Origin: Actinomycetota bacterium
GTDB lineage: Bacteria; Actinomycetota; Actinomycetes; Mycobacteriales; Micromonosporaceae
Assembly: GCA_005885555.1 (NCBI GenBank)
Contig: VAWN01000035.1
Span: 1-64,000 of the forward strand
Length of the DNA stretch: 64,000 nt
Direction: 5' to 3'
A model generated the notes under the pieces. It saw nothing but the letters and a program-made list of their open reading frames with translations. It made no database searches and had not been told where the DNA came from. The position numbers were made by a program, and so were the translations under genes. Positions 36,183 to 46,257 of the stretch are shown piece after piece. Position 1 is the stretch's first letter. Each line of letters begins with the position of its first letter.

Positions 36183-37589
36183 GTGACAACGACCCGGGCC
36201 GGCAAGGTGGCTTACGAGTGCGACGCGTGCGGACACCGGCCGCCGAAATGGGTCGGGCGGTGTCCGGAGTGCGGCGAGTGGGGTTCGGTGATCGACTCCA
36301 CCGGCGGCGCGGGGCTGCCCGGCACGCTGCGCGCGGTCACCGCCCGGGCACCGCTGGAGCCGGCCCGGCCGATCGCCACGATCAGTGCCGAACCGGCCCG
36401 CTACCGGCCGACCGGGGTCGGCGAGCTCGACCGGGTGCTCGGCGGCGGTCTCGTCCCGGGTGCGGTCGTGCTGCTCGCCGGCGAGCCCGGGGTCGGCAAG
36501 TCCACGCTGCTGCTCGACGTGGCCCAGCAGTGGGCGGCCGGTTCGGGTACCCCGGCGCTGGTCGTGTCCGGCGAGGAGTCGGTGAGCCAGGTCCGGCTGC
36601 GCGCCGAGCGGCTCGGTGCCCTGCACGACCGGCTCTACCTCGCCGCCGAGACCGACCTGGAGGCGTTGCTCGGGCACCTCGACGCGGTCCGGCCGGGGCT
36701 GCTCGTCGTCGACTCGGTGCAGACCATCACCGCGCCCGGCACCGACGGGGTACCCGGCGGGGTGACCCAGGTCCGGGCGGTGACCGCCGCGCTCATCGCG
36801 GTCGCCAAGGAACGCGGGATCGCGACGGTGCTCGTCGGCCACGTCACCAAGGACGGCCAGGTCGCCGGTCCGCGGGTCCTGGAGCACCTGGTCGACGTCG
36901 TACTCCAGTTCGAGGGCGACCGGCATTCCGCGCTGCGACTGGTACGGGGTCTGAAGAACCGGTTCGGCGCCGCCGACGAGGTGGGCTGCTTCGAGATGCA
37001 CGAGGGCGGGATCGCCGGCCTGCCCGATCCGAGCGGGCTGTTCCTCACCCGCTACGCCGAACCGACGGCGGGCACCTGCGTGACGGTGGCGATGGAGGGC
37101 CGGCGGGCCCTGGTGACCGAGGTGCAGGCGCTGATCGGCGCGCAGGTCGCGGGTTCGCCACGGCGCACGGTGTCCGGCCTGGACTCGGCGCGGCTGGCGA
37201 TGGTCCTGGCGGTGCTGCAACGGCGCACCGGAGCCAAGCTGCACGACCGGGAGGTGTTCGCCGCCACGGTGGGCGGGATCCGGGTCGTCGAGCCGGCCGC
37301 CGATCTCGGCATGGCGCTCGCGGTCGCGTCGGCGACGCACAACCTGCCCCTCGCCCCCGATCTGGTGGCGATCGGCGAGGTGGGGCTGACCGGGGAGGTG
37401 CGCCGGGTCGGTGCGATACCGCGCCGGCTCGCCGAAGCGGCCCGCCTGGGCTTCCGCCGCGCCCTGGTACCGCCGGGCACCGCGACCACCGGCCCGGCCG
37501 GCGTGACCGTTCAGGAGGTGGGTGATGTGCGTGCGGCGGTACAGTCGGCGGCCCGCGCCTCCGCCGAACCGCCGCGGCGCGGCAGCTGA
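36183..37589 (+). CDS. radA: DNA repair protein RadA
   Basis: A 468-residue branch-migration ATPase of the RecA family. The N-terminal zinc finger is YECDACGHRPPKWVGRCPECG. Walker A is LLAGEPGVGKSTLLLD, Walker B is LLVVDSVQT, and the RadA signature KNRFG appears in GLKNRFGAADEVG. A C-terminal Lon-protease-like domain follows. It is placed 55 bases before disA, the conserved pair in which RadA restrains DisA in Bacillus. Confidence 0.95.
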   Translation: MTTTRAGKVAYECDACGHRPPKWVGRCPECGEWGSVIDSTGGAGLPGTLRAVTARAPLEPARPIATISAEPARYRPTGVGELDRVLGGGLVPGAVVLLAGEPGVGKSTLLLDVAQQWAAGSGTPALVVSGEESVSQVRLRAERLGALHDRLYLAAETDLEALLGHLDAVRPGLLVVDSVQTITAPGTDGVPGGVTQVRAVTAALIAVAKERGIATVLVGHVTKDGQVAGPRVLEHLVDVVLQFEGDRHSALRLVRGLKNRFGAADEVGCFEMHEGGIAGLPDPSGLFLTRYAEPTAGTCVTVAMEGRRALVTEVQALIGAQVAGSPRRTVSGLDSARLAMVLAVLQRRTGAKLHDREVFAATVGGIRVVEPAADLGMALAVASATHNLPLAPDLVAIGEVGLTGEVRRVGAIPRRLAEAARLGFRRALVPPGTATTGPAGVTVQEVGDVRAAVQSAARASAEPPRRGS

Positions 37590-37632
37590 ACCGCTGAGCG
37601 GACCGGACCGTTACGAGTTCGACCGCGATCCG

Positions 37633-37638
37633 TAGACT
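37633..37638 (+). promoter_or_regulatory. Leaderless -10 element of disA
   Basis: TAGACT lies six bases before GTG 37645, with no SD. disA may therefore have its own promoter besides read-through from radA. Confidence 0.5.
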
Positions 37639-37644
37639 GTTCGG

Positions 37645-38826
37645 GTGCCGATCGACCGTGACGCCTACCGCACCGGCGGTGCCGGCCCGCCGAGGCCGGG
37701 CACCGGCCTGGCGTTCCGCCCTGGCGGTGGCGGGGTCGCCAGCTGGGCCGGCGGCACCGCCAGCACCGATCCGTTGCGCGCCACGCTGGCGCTGATGGCT
37801 CCCGGCACGGTGTTACGCGACGGACTGGAACGGATCCTGCGCGGCCGCACCGGCGCGCTGATCGTGCTCGGCCACGACCGCACCGTGGAATCGTTGTGCA
37901 CCGGCGGTTTCCCGCTCGACATCGAGTTCTCCGCGACCCGGCTGCGGGAACTGTGCAAGATGGACGGTGCCATCGTGCTGTCCTCGGACGGCACCCGCAT
38001 CGTCCGCGCCAACGTCCACCTGATGCCCGACCCGGCGATCCAGACCGAGGAGTCCGGCACCCGGCACCGCACCGCCGAACGGGTCGCCAAGCAGACCGGG
38101 TACCCGGTCATCTCGGTCAGCCAGTCGATGCACATCATCGGGCTGTACGTCAACGGCCAGCGGCACGTCCTCGACGACTCCGGCGCGATCCTGTCCCGGG
38201 CCAACCAGGCGCTGGCCACGCTGGAGCGGTACAAGCTGCGGCTGGACGAGGTGTCCGGAGCGCTGTCCGCGCTGGAGATCGAGGATCTGGTCACCGTGCG
38301 GGACGCGGTGGCCGTGATCCAGCGGCTGGAGATGGTACGGCGGATCGCCGACGAGATCGCCGGGTACGTCGTCGAACTGGGTACCGACGGCCGCCTGCTG
38401 GCGTTGCAGCTCGAAGAGCTCATGGCCGGGGTGGACGCCGACCGTATCCTGGTCATCCGCGACTACCTGCCCACCGGCGCCGGGCTGCGGCAGCTGGAGG
38501 ACGCGCTCGAAGCCCTCGACGTGCTGTCGCCCACCGACCTCATCGACCTCGTGGCGGTCGGCAAGGCACTCGGTCACCCGGGCGCCTCCGACGCGCTCGA
38601 CGTGCCCGTGTCGCCGCGCGGCTTCCGGCTGCTGGCCAAGGTACCCCGGCTGCCCGGTGCGGTGGTCGACCGGCTGGTCGACCACTTCGGCTCGTTGCAG
38701 CGGCTGCTCGGCGCCACGGTCGAGGACCTGCAGGCGGTCGACGGGGTGGGCGACGCGCGGGCCCGCGGCGTACGGGAGGGCCTGTCCCGGCTGGCGGAGG
38801 CGTCGATCCTGGAGCGCTACGTCTGA
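37645..38826 (+). CDS. disA: DNA-integrity scanning diadenylate cyclase
   Basis: A 393-residue octameric enzyme making c-di-AMP and scanning DNA. The cyclase domain has the catalytic [14 protein letters not shown] (DGA) and [23 protein letters not shown] (RHR) motifs. A helical spine follows, and a C-terminal HhH DNA-binding domain contains [19 protein letters not shown]. An extra 35 residues at the N-terminus are Gly-rich. It is the likely source of c-di-AMP in this organism. The stop codon lies in a 17-bp tandem duplication. Confidence 0.95.
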   Translation: MPIDRDAYRTGGAGPPRPGTGLAFRPGGGGVASWAGGTASTDPLRATLALMAPGTVLRDGLERILRGRTGALIVLGHDRTVESLCTGGFPLDIEFSATRLRELCKMDGAIVLSSDGTRIVRANVHLMPDPAIQTEESGTRHRTAERVAKQTGYPVISVSQSMHIIGLYVNGQRHVLDDSGAILSRANQALATLERYKLRLDEVSGALSALEIEDLVTVRDAVAVIQRLEMVRRIADEIAGYVVELGTDGRLLALQLEELMAGVDADRILVIRDYLPTGAGLRQLEDALEALDVLSPTDLIDLVAVGKALGHPGASDALDVPVSPRGFRLLAKVPRLPGAVVDRLVDHFGSLQRLLGATVEDLQAVDGVGDARARGVREGLSRLAEASILERYV

Positions 38827-38847
38827 CCGGGCGCTACGTCTGACCGG
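38814..38847. repeat. 17-bp perfect tandem duplication across the disA stop codon
   Basis: GCGCTACGTCTGACCGG occurs twice in a row. The first copy carries the disA stop codon TGA; the second lies between the convergent genes. Confidence 0.9.
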
Positions 38848-39540
38848 TCACTTGCCGGCGATGGTGAAGGTGACCGGACTGCTCACCTTGCTGTCGAGCT
38901 TCGCCACGATCTGGTAGGTGCCCGGCGGTAGCGGCCGGCCGCCGCTGCACGACTGCCCCGCGCTGCCGTCCCAGCCGATCTTGAAGCTGTCTTCGATGCC
39001 GGGGCCGAACGTGACCACGTTGTTCTGCCCCGCACCGGACTGGCACGAGTCGGACGACCACAGCGTCTGGCCGTTCTGCATGACGTGCAGCTCCTGCGGG
39101 TTGGAGCCGACGTCACGCTTGCAGCTGCGCGAGGACGCGTTCCTGATCTTCAGGTTCAGCTCGTAGGCGTAGGTGCCGCCGGTGATCCGCTGTACCGACG
39201 GCGTCAGCTGGATCTCGGCATCGGTGCACGGCTCGCCCGCGGTGTCGGCCACCGCCGGGCCGGCCGGTGCCTGCGCGGCCGGCGACGCGCTCGCGCTGGG
39301 ATCGTCGCCCGGGTCGGCCGCCGTGGGAGACGCGCCGATCACCGGGTGCAGCTCCGACGGCGTCGTGGTCGGCGTCGGGCTGGGCGAGGTGGCACCGCTC
39401 GCGCGGTTGGTGGCACCGGAACCGCTCGACCCGCCGCACGAGTACACGACCAGCAGGATGAGTAGCAGGAGCCCGCCGGCCACAAGGGCCCGGCGCCGCC
39501 AGTAGACGGCCGGAGGGTGCGGGCCAACCGTCAGGTTCAT
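38848..39540 (-). CDS. Membrane-anchored secreted protein, hypothetical
   Basis: A 230-residue protein with a membrane helix (ALVAGGLLLLILLVVYSC, about 18-35), a Ser/Thr/Pro linker and an outside beta domain. The domain has paired Cys residues (EPCTDAEIQL, SSRSCKRDV, SDSCQSG, QSCSGG), likely forming two disulfides, and LPPGTYQIVAKLDS. This is a common actinobacterial DUF4232-like arrangement of unknown function. The 3' end abuts disA in convergent orientation. Confidence 0.7.
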   Translation of the reverse strand: MNLTVGPHPPAVYWRRRALVAGGLLLLILLVVYSCGGSSGSGATNRASGATSPSPTPTTTPSELHPVIGASPTAADPGDDPSASASPAAQAPAGPAVADTAGEPCTDAEIQLTPSVQRITGGTYAYELNLKIRNASSRSCKRDVGSNPQELHVMQNGQTLWSSDSCQSGAGQNNVVTFGPGIEDSFKIGWDGSAGQSCSGGRPLPPGTYQIVAKLDSKVSSPVTFTIAGK

Positions 39541-39593
39541 GATTCCCTCACCGTAGAGGGAAAGCGAGGCAGGATCACGGCGACGCGCCGTGG

Positions 39594-40109
39594 CTACAGG
39601 TACACCTTGCGGGCGAAGATGGCGTGCGGTCCGGCGACCCGGTCCAGGAACAGCAGGCCCGCGCAGTGGTCGAGCTCGTGCTGCACCGCCCGCGCCTCGA
39701 ACGCGTCGGTGGTCAGGGCCACGGTCTCACCGGTACCCGGAGCCTGGCCGGTCACCGTCAGCAGCCCGGCCCGCTTCACGTCGCCGGTCAGGTCCGGTAC
39801 CGACAGGCAGCCCTCGCGTGCCTTCTGCCACCGGCTCGCCGCGACCACCTCGGCGTTGCACAGCACGAAGGTGCCGTGGCAGGTGCGGGTCTTCGGGTGC
39901 CCGGACACGTCCACGGCGAACACCTGTACCCCTTCGCCGATCTGTGGCGCCGCCAGCCCGACACAGCCCGGCGCAGACCGCATCGTGGCGACCAGGTCGG
40001 CGGCGAGCGCGACGGTCCACGGGTCGGCCGGGTCGACCTTCTCGGCCGCGCGGGACAGCACGGCATCCGGCGCGCGGACCACGGCCCGGACACGACCCGC
40101 AGCACTCAC
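39594..40109 (-). CDS. def: Peptide deformylase
   Basis: A 171-residue metallohydrolase removing N-formyl groups from new proteins. The three motifs are present: CVGLAAPQIG (motif 1, with the first Gly replaced by Cys), EGCLSVP (motif 2, metal Cys) and QHELDHCAGLLF (motif 3, HExxH-type). It overlaps the ACT-domain gene by four bases. The motif 1 change is common among second deformylases of actinobacteria, so this may not be the only copy. Confidence 0.92.
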   Translation of the reverse strand: MSAAGRVRAVVRAPDAVLSRAAEKVDPADPWTVALAADLVATMRSAPGCVGLAAPQIGEGVQVFAVDVSGHPKTRTCHGTFVLCNAEVVAASRWQKAREGCLSVPDLTGDVKRAGLLTVTGQAPGTGETVALTTDAFEARAVQHELDHCAGLLFLDRVAGPHAIFARKVYL

Positions 40110-40624
40110 AGCACGTCCGCCTCGGCGGTCCGCAGGGTCACGTCGACGCCGAGCTTCTCCGCCACCTCGTCCAGTTCCGCCATCAGCTCATCGACGTCCA
40201 CAGTGGACGGTAGGTCGACCTCGGCGGAGAGCAGGTACAGGCTGCCGGACAGCCGCGTGGTCAGGTCGGTGATGTTCCCGCCCGCCCGGGCCAGCACGCC
40301 GGTCACCGCGGCCACGATGCCCAGCCGGTCCGCGCCGTGCACGAGCAGCGCGTACGGGGTACCGGGGGCGACCGTGGCGGTGTCCGGCGGTACCACCCGG
40401 ACCGCCACGATCAGGTTGCCGTCGGCGGTCACCGGAGCCAGCGCCTCCTCGACCTCGGCCGCGTCGACCCTCCCGAGGCAGATCAACGTCATCGCGAAGT
40501 GGCCGCGGAGCAGGGTCATGGTCGAATCGGTGAGGTTGAACCCGAGTCCGGCGAGCACCCCGGAGACGTCGGCCACAATGCCGGGCCGGTCCTGGCCGAC
40601 CACGGTAATCGCGAGTTCGTACAC
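40106..40624 (-). CDS. Two-ACT-domain protein, glycine cleavage regulator-like
   Basis: A 172-residue protein of two ACT domains. The first begins YELAITVVGQDRPGIVADVSGVLAGLGFNLTDSTMT and the second PYALLVHGADRLGIVAAVTGVLARAGGNITDLTT. This is the GcvR-like architecture, which binds amino acids such as glycine or serine, with no DNA-binding domain. GTG 40624 is chosen from the conserved YELAIT start and a CAAACT box seven bases upstream. It is coupled to def. Confidence 0.82.
   Translation of the reverse strand: MYELAITVVGQDRPGIVADVSGVLAGLGFNLTDSTMTLLRGHFAMTLICLGRVDAAEVEEALAPVTADGNLIVAVRVVPPDTATVAPGTPYALLVHGADRLGIVAAVTGVLARAGGNITDLTTRLSGSLYLLSAEVDLPSTVDVDELMAELDEVAEKLGVDVTLRTAEADVL
40196..40208. 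repeat. Palindromic word GTCCACAGTGGAC
   Basis: An exact copy inside the ACT-domain gene, encoding STVD. Confidence 0.7.
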
Positions 40625-40685
40625 CCTGCGCAGTTTGCCGCAGCCGGGTACGCCCGGCCAAACCGACCTGGCAGGCTGTCGTGTC

Positions 40686-41588
40686 GTGGGTACCGTCGCC
40701 GAGGCGCTGATCGACTGGTTCGCCGTGCATGCCCGGGACCTGCCATGGCGGCGGCCGGACGCCGGGCCGTGGGGGGTGCTGGTCAGCGAGGTCATGTTGC
40801 AGCAGACGCCGGTGGCCCGGGTCGAGCCGATCTGGTACCAGTGGCTCGCGCGCTGGCCCCGCCCGGCCGATCTGGCGGCCGACCCGCCCGCCGAGGCGAT
40901 CCGCGCCTGGGGCCGGCTCGGGTACCCCCGCCGCGCCCTGCGCCTGCACGAGTGCGCGAGGTCGATCGTGACCCGGCACGGCGGCGAGGTACCGGCCGAG
41001 CTCACCGACCTGTTGGCGCTGCCCGGCATCGGCGGGTACACCGCGCGGGCGGTGGCCGCATTCGCGTTCGGGCAGCGCCAGGCCGTCGTGGACACCAATG
41101 TGCGGCGGGTGGTGGCGCGGGCGGTCGCGGGTACCCCCGACGCCGGCCCGGCCACGACGGCGGCCGACCTGGCCGCGGTGGCCGGGCTGCTGCCTGCCGA
41201 GCCGGCCCGCGCGGCCCGCGCCAGCGCGGCGTTCATGGAGCTGGGCGCCCTGGTCTGCACCGCCCGCGCGCCGCGGTGCGCGGCTTGCCCGCTGGCCGCC
41301 CGGTGCGCGTGGCGGCGCGCCGGCCGCCCGGCGCCGGAGGGTCCGACCCGGCGGCCGCAGGCCTACGCCGGCACCGACCGCCAGGTGCGCGGGCTGCTGC
41401 TGGCCGTGCTGCGGGACGCGACCGGGCCGGTACCCGCGGCGCAGCTGGATCTCGTCTGGCCGGATGCCGGGCAGCGCGGTCGGGCATTGGCGAGCCTGGT
41501 CGCCGACGGGCTCGTCAGCGCAGTGGAAGGGCACCGTTACGCGCTGCCACATGAGAACCGGACCATGACAGGTGACCCGGCTGGCTAG
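40686..41588 (+). CDS. mutY: A/G-specific adenine glycosylase
   Basis: A 300-residue base-excision enzyme removing A opposite 8-oxoG. The early motif SEVMLQQTPVARVEP, the helix-hairpin-helix LLALPGIGGYTARAVAAFAFG with its following catalytic Asp (VVDTNVRRV), and the [4Fe-4S] cluster C-x6-C-x2-C-x5-C (CTARAPRCAACPLAARC) are all present. The C-terminal Nudix-like recognition domain is reduced to about 80 residues. GTG 40686 is chosen; GTG 40681 is out of frame. Confidence 0.93.
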   Translation: MGTVAEALIDWFAVHARDLPWRRPDAGPWGVLVSEVMLQQTPVARVEPIWYQWLARWPRPADLAADPPAEAIRAWGRLGYPRRALRLHECARSIVTRHGGEVPAELTDLLALPGIGGYTARAVAAFAFGQRQAVVDTNVRRVVARAVAGTPDAGPATTAADLAAVAGLLPAEPARAARASAAFMELGALVCTARAPRCAACPLAARCAWRRAGRPAPEGPTRRPQAYAGTDRQVRGLLLAVLRDATGPVPAAQLDLVWPDAGQRGRALASLVADGLVSAVEGHRYALPHENRTMTGDPAG

Positions 41589-41591
41589 GCT
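41586..41591 (+). promoter_or_regulatory. Leaderless -10 element of the deacetylase gene
   Basis: TAGGCT lies six bases before GTG 41598 and overlaps the mutY stop codon. The same hexamer precedes the IclR gene. Confidence 0.55.
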
Positions 41592-41597
41592 CGGCTC

Positions 41598-42458
41598 GTG
41601 GTCTTGTCCCTCCGGACCCGGGTCGCCGCGATCGGCGCGCTGCTCATCGTCGCCGTGACGACCCTGGCCGCCGCCACCCGGCCGGCACCGCCGCGCACCC
41701 ACTGGACGACGGGTGCGGGCACTGGCGTGCCGTCGGCCGGGGCGCCCGACGGCGGCGACGACCTCGCCTCGCCCGACCCGTCGGGGCCGTCGACCAGGCC
41801 GTCGGCGGGGCCGGCGTCCCCGGGGAAGCTCCCGGCGTTCGGGCCGCCGCCGGTACCGCAGCCGATCACGGTACCCGCCGGCCCGCTCGCGCCGATCTAC
41901 CACCGGCTACCGGTCACCCAGCCGGTGGCGTTCCTGACGATCGACGACGGCTGGTTCCAGCTCCCCGACGACCTGACGCTGATGCGCGACGCGCACATCC
42001 CGTTCACGATGTTCCTGATCGCGCCGGTGGCGGCGAAGAACCCCGGCTTCTTCAAGGAGCTCGAATCGGCCGGCGGGGTGATCGAGGACCACACGATCAG
42101 CCATCCGAGCCTGCGCGGCGCCGCGTACCCGTTCCAACACCACGAGATCTGCGACGGCCGCACCTCGCTCGAACACACCTTCGGCACCACGCTGCACCTG
42201 TTCCGGCCACCGTTCGGCAACTACGACCAGACCACGCTGCGGGTGGTGCACGACTGCGGCCTGCAGGCGGCCTTCTACTGGTCGGAGACGGTGAACAACG
42301 GCGTCGTGGCGTACCAGACCGCCGACCACAGGATCGAACCCGGCGACATCATCCTGATGCACTTCCGCACGACGTTCGTCCGCGACGTGACCGCCGCGCT
42401 GATCGCGATCCACAACGCCGGCCTGACCCCGGCGCTGCTGGAGAACTACATCGCCTGA
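41598..42458 (+). CDS. Secreted polysaccharide deacetylase (NodB domain)
   Basis: A 286-residue protein. The N-terminal signal anchor (IGALLIVAVTTLAAA, about 12-26) and a Pro/Ser-rich linker lead to a NodB homology domain from about 100. Motifs are AFLTIDDGW (catalytic base and metal Asp), EDHTISHPSL (HxxxH metal ligands), LFRPPFGNYDQTTL and DIILMHFRTTF. It probably acts on peptidoglycan or another cell-wall polysaccharide outside the membrane. Transcribed convergently to clpC. Confidence 0.88.
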   Translation: MVLSLRTRVAAIGALLIVAVTTLAAATRPAPPRTHWTTGAGTGVPSAGAPDGGDDLASPDPSGPSTRPSAGPASPGKLPAFGPPPVPQPITVPAGPLAPIYHRLPVTQPVAFLTIDDGWFQLPDDLTLMRDAHIPFTMFLIAPVAAKNPGFFKELESAGGVIEDHTISHPSLRGAAYPFQHHEICDGRTSLEHTFGTTLHLFRPPFGNYDQTTLRVVHDCGLQAAFYWSETVNNGVVAYQTADHRIEPGDIILMHFRTTFVRDVTAALIAIHNAGLTPALLENYIA

Positions 42459-42483
42459 GCCGGCCCGCCGCTCCGCGCAGCGA

Positions 42484-42515
42484 ACGGCCCCGACCTTCCC
42501 ATCGGTCGGGGCCGT
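42484..42515. terminator. Strong terminator hairpin between deacetylase gene and clpC
   Basis: Perfect 12-base arms ACGGCCCCGACC and GGTCGGGGCCGT enclose an 8-base loop. It can serve both convergent genes. No T run follows. Confidence 0.85.
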
Positions 42516-42525
42516 CTGATGTGCG

Positions 42526-45057
42526 TCAGCTTGCCGCTGGGTCCTCGGTGCCGGTCAGGTTGGCCGGTACCGTCTCCGGTACGCTGGCCGGCTTGTCGGC
42601 ACCGTGGAAGAGCAGCTTGGACTGCTCGACGTTGGTCGGGTCGCCCTCGCAGTCGACCACGATGATCTGACCCGGCTTGATCTCGTTGAACAGGATCCGC
42701 TCGGACAACGAGTCTTCGATCTCCCGCTGGATCGTGCGGCGCAGCGGCCGGGCGCCCATGACCGGGTCCCAACCCTTCTTCGCCAGCCACAGCTTCGCGT
42801 TGTCGGTCAGCTCCAGCGCCATGTCCTTGTTGCGCAGCTGGTTCTCGATCCGGGAGATCATGATGTCGACGATCTGCAGGATCTCGTCTTCGCCGAGCTG
42901 GTGGAAGACGATCGTGTCGTCGATCCGGTTCAGGAACTCGGGCCGGAAGTGCTGCTTGAGCTCGTCGTTGACCTTCTGCTTCATCCGCTCGTAGTTGCTC
43001 TCCTGGTCCTCCGAGGCCTGGAAGCCCAGCGACACCGCCTTGGCCACGTCGCGGGTACCCAGGTTGGTGGTCAGGATGATCACCGTGTTCTTGAAGTCGA
43101 CGATGCGGCCCTGGCCGTCGGTCAGCCGACCGTCTTCCAGGATCTGCAGCAGCGTGTTGAACACGTCGGGGTGGGCCTTCTCGATCTCGTCGAAGAGGAC
43201 CACCGAGAACGGCCGCCGGCGTACCTTCTCGGTCAGCTGCCCACCCTCGTCGTACCCGACGTATCCGGGCGGGGCACCGACCAGCCGGGACACCGTGTAC
43301 CGGTCGTGGAACTCGGACATGTCCAGCTGGATGAGCGCGTCCTCGCTGCCGAACAGGAACTCCGCCAGCGCCTTGGACAGCTCGGTCTTACCGACGCCGG
43401 ACGGGCCGGCGAAGATGAACGAGCCGGACGGCCGCTTCGGGTCCTTCAGGCCGGCCCGGGTACGCCGGATCGCCTTGGACACCGCCTTGACCGCGTCTTC
43501 CTGGCCGACGACCCGCTTGTGCAGCTCGTCTTCCATCCGCAGCAGCCGGGAGGTCTCCTCCTCGGTCAGCTTGTAGACCGGGATGCCGGTCCAGTTCGCC
43601 AGCACCTCGGCGATCTGCTCGTCGTCGACCTCGCTCACCACGTCGAGGTCGCCGGCCTTCCACTCCTTCTCCCGCTGCGACTTCTGCGCCAGCAACTGCT
43701 TCTCCCGGTCGCGCAGCTGCGCGGCCCGCTCGAAGTCCTGGGCGTCGATCGCGGACTCCTTGTCGCGGCGTACCTGGGCGATCCGCTCGTCGAAGTCGCG
43801 CAGGTCCGGCGGCGCGGTCATCCGGCGGATCCGCATCCGGGCACCGGCCTCGTCGATCAGGTCGATCGCCTTGTCCGGCAGGAACCGGTCGGAGATGTAC
43901 CGGTCGGCCAGCGTCGCGGCGGCCACCAGCGCGGCATCGGTGATCGACACCCGGTGGTGCGCCTCGTACCGGTCCCGCAGCCCCTTGAGGATCTCGATGG
44001 TGTGCGCCAGCGACGGCTCACCCACCTGGATCGGCTGGAACCGCCGCTCCAGCGCGGCGTCCTTCTCCAGGTGCTTGCGGTACTCGTCGAGGGTGGTCGC
44101 GCCGATCGTCTGCAGCTCCCCACGGGCCAGCATCGGCTTGAGGATGCTCGCCGCGTCGATCGCGCCTTCGGCGGCACCGGCGCCGACGAGCGTGTGGATC
44201 TCGTCGATGAACAGGATGATGTCGCCGCGGGTGCGGATCTCCTTGAGCACCTTCTTCAGGCGCTCCTCGAAGTCACCGCGGTAGCGCGAACCGGCGACCA
44301 GCGCGCCCAGGTCGAGCGTGTAGAGCTGCTTGTCCTTGAGCGTCTCGGGTACCTCGCCCTTGACGATGCACTGGGCCAGGCCCTCCACGACGGCGGTCTT
44401 GCCGACGCCGGGCTCGCCGATCAGCACCGGGTTGTTCTTGGTGCGCCGGGAGAGCACCTGCATCACCCGCTCGATCTCCTTCTCCCGCCCGATCACCGGG
44501 TCGGTCTTGCCCTCCCGGGCGAGCTGGGTGAGGTTGCGCCCGAACTGGTCGAGCACGAGCGACGTCGACGGGGCGGCCTCGCCCTGCGCGCCGGTGCCCG
44601 ACGCGGCCGGCTCCTTGCCCTGGTAGCCCGACAGGAGCTGGATTACCTGCTGGCGGACCCGGTTGAGGTCGGCGCCGAGCTTGACCAGCACCTGCGCGGC
44701 GACACCCTCGCCCTCGCGGATGAGACCGAGCAGGATGTGCTCGGTGCCGATGTAGTTGTGGCCGAGCTGGAGCGCTTCCCGCAGGCTGAGCTCCAGCACC
44801 TTCTTGGCCCGAGGGGTGAAGGGGATGTGTCCGCTGGGGGCCTGCTGGCCCTGGCCGATGATCTCCTCCACCTGCTGGCGGACGCCTTCCAGGGAGATCC
44901 CCAGGCTCTCCAGAGCCTTGGCGGCCACGCCCTCACCCTCGTGAATGAGGCCGAGCAGGATGTGCTCGGTGCCGATGTAGTTGTGGTTGAGCATCCGGGC
45001 CTCTTCCTGGGCCAGGACGACAACCCGCCGTGCTCGGTCGGTGAACCGCTCGAACAT
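42526..45057 (-). CDS. clpC: ATP-dependent Clp protease ATPase subunit ClpC
   Basis: An 843-residue AAA+ unfoldase that feeds ClpP. Two N-terminal Clp repeats (both with [13 protein letters not shown]) occupy residues 1-150. AAA1 has [15 protein letters not shown] and [13 protein letters not shown]; the middle UVR/coiled-coil domain lies around [19 protein letters not shown]2 has [16 protein letters not shown] and [16 protein letters not shown]. The ClpP-docking LGF loop is [11 protein letters not shown] 45057 has GAGGAG upstream. A TACAGTTATGG stretch near 45128 is the likely -10. The 277 bases upstream hold no gene. Confidence 0.97.
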   Translation of the reverse strand: MFERFTDRARRVVVLAQEEARMLNHNYIGTEHILLGLIHEGEGVAAKALESLGISLEGVRQQVEEIIGQGQQAPSGHIPFTPRAKKVLELSLREALQLGHNYIGTEHILLGLIREGEGVAAQVLVKLGADLNRVRQQVIQLLSGYQGKEPAASGTGAQGEAAPSTSLVLDQFGRNLTQLAREGKTDPVIGREKEIERVMQVLSRRTKNNPVLIGEPGVGKTAVVEGLAQCIVKGEVPETLKDKQLYTLDLGALVAGSRYRGDFEERLKKVLKEIRTRGDIILFIDEIHTLVGAGAAEGAIDAASILKPMLARGELQTIGATTLDEYRKHLEKDAALERRFQPIQVGEPSLAHTIEILKGLRDRYEAHHRVSITDAALVAAATLADRYISDRFLPDKAIDLIDEAGARMRIRRMTAPPDLRDFDERIAQVRRDKESAIDAQDFERAAQLRDREKQLLAQKSQREKEWKAGDLDVVSEVDDEQIAEVLANWTGIPVYKLTEEETSRLLRMEDELHKRVVGQEDAVKAVSKAIRRTRAGLKDPKRPSGSFIFAGPSGVGKTELSKALAEFLFGSEDALIQLDMSEFHDRYTVSRLVGAPPGYVGYDEGGQLTEKVRRRPFSVVLFDEIEKAHPDVFNTLLQILEDGRLTDGQGRIVDFKNTVIILTTNLGTRDVAKAVSLGFQASEDQESNYERMKQKVNDELKQHFRPEFLNRIDDTIVFHQLGEDEILQIVDIMISRIENQLRNKDMALELTDNAKLWLAKKGWDPVMGARPLRRTIQREIEDSLSERILFNEIKPGQIIVVDCEGDPTNVEQSKLLFHGADKPASVPETVPANLTGTEDPAAS

Positions 45058-45334
45058 CCCTCGTAGCTCCTCACGTGCGCCGCGGTGCGTTGAAGCCCCC
45101 ACAGCACCGGTGTTGTCCGTGCCATAACTGTATCGCCGAGCACCGACACAGCAGCCCGGTCCGGCCGTCCGGCGTCCGATCGGGTTCCGGATCGGCACCG
45201 GTGGAACGACCCCGGCACCGGCCGCTTGCTCGGCATTTGAGCCAACCAGACACCCGCAACCCGTGTTCCGCACGCGGGAGAACTACGCGCAGAGCGAAAT
45301 CACCAGCCGGCCCCCCACCGGGGGATGGACGCGA

Positions 45335-45372
45335 CGGAGGGCGCCGCCGACCACGGTCGGGGGCGCCCTCCG
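45335..45372. terminator. lsr2 terminator hairpin
   Basis: The 18-base arms CGGAGGGCGCCGCCGACC and GGTCGGGGGCGCCCTCCG match with one mismatch. The closing bases must open to make a loop. It lies 14 bases past the lsr2 stop. Confidence 0.75.
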
Positions 45373-45385
45373 GTCCGGTCCCGCC

Positions 45386-45739
45386 TCAGCGTCCGGCGTC
45401 GGCGTTGTACTCGTCCACGATCTCCTGCGGAATCCGGCCGCGGTCGGAGATCGCCTTGCCCTTGCGCTTCGCCCAGGACCGGATCGCCTTGTTCTGCTCC
45501 CGGTCGGCCGCCGCACTTCCGCGAGCGCGCGCAGCGGCGCGACCACCGACGACCACCCCGCCCCGGCCGACCCGCCGGCTGTGCGAGATGAATTCGGCGA
45601 AAGCGTTGCGCAGCTTCGTCGCGTTCTTGTCTGAGAGGTCAATCTCGTACTGGACGCCGTCGAGCGCGTACTTCACCGTCTCGTCGGCCTTGCCGCCATC
45701 GAGGTCGTCCTCCAGGACGACAATTTCCCGTCTCGCCAC
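45386..45739 (-). CDS. lsr2: Lsr2 nucleoid-associated protein
   Basis: A 117-residue xenogeneic silencer that bridges AT-rich DNA. The N-terminal dimerisation domain has DDLDGGKADETVKYALDGVQYEIDLSDKN. The C-terminal domain has AIRSWAKRKGKAISDRGRIPQEIVDEY with the RGR AT-hook-like DNA-binding motif. GTG 45739 gives the family start; a GTG at 45757 is possible. It sits upstream of clpC in the conserved lsr2-clpC pair. Confidence 0.93.
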   Translation of the reverse strand: MARREIVVLEDDLDGGKADETVKYALDGVQYEIDLSDKNATKLRNAFAEFISHSRRVGRGGVVVGGRAAARARGSAAADREQNKAIRSWAKRKGKAISDRGRIPQEIVDEYNADAGR

Positions 45740-46257
45740 CTTACTGATTCCCTTCACACAATCGGCAAGATGCCGATATGAGAAACGATAACCCCGCCGA
45801 CCGGCGTACCGTCAATAGATCCGCAAGTTTGGCTCGACGAATTTCTCGGCGCCGCTACTTTCGGCTACTCAGAGGGTACGTGGGGCACGGACTGGTCATG
45901 GTCGCCACCAGCGGGTACGCGGATAGGACGGCCCGATTGCCACACTTTTCGGCGGCACCGGGCGCGCGGTATTCGACACGCCTCTCCGCGCAGGCCGTGC
46001 CGACTCCAAGCGCGCGGCGCAACTGCGCGGCGCGCAACCAGGCGGTACCCGGCCACGGCACGACGTGCGCGCCGAACGATCTCGGGACCGGACCAAGTCC
46101 GCTGTTCGGGATACAGATCCATGCTCGATACATTGCTGTGCGTGACGAATGGCCGCCGCGGCGCACCGGCCGCGCGGTGTGGCGGCCCGGCCGGAGAATT
46201 ACCGGTGCGGCCCGGCCGCCGCCGGAAAGACCAGTGCAATGGCCAATCCCGGCCGGC
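45740..46257. other. AT-richer intergenic region upstream of lsr2, no gene seen
   Basis: About 520 bases without a convincing gene. Open frames exist on both strands (103 and 160 codons) but have no protein-like composition. AT-rich patches such as ACGAATTTCTCGGC and TATGAGAAACGATAA near 45776 suit an autoregulated Lsr2 promoter. Confidence 0.5.

Noticed and set aside
39624-41588. A 654-residue frame that would extend MutY at its N-terminus
   Set aside because: The upstream part lies antisense to def and the ACT gene and has no protein-like composition; MutY starts at GTG 40686.
45058-45334. ClgR or other stress-regulator box upstream of clpC
   Set aside because: A TTTCGCTCTGCGCG stretch was seen near 45290 but it does not clearly match a symmetric operator.
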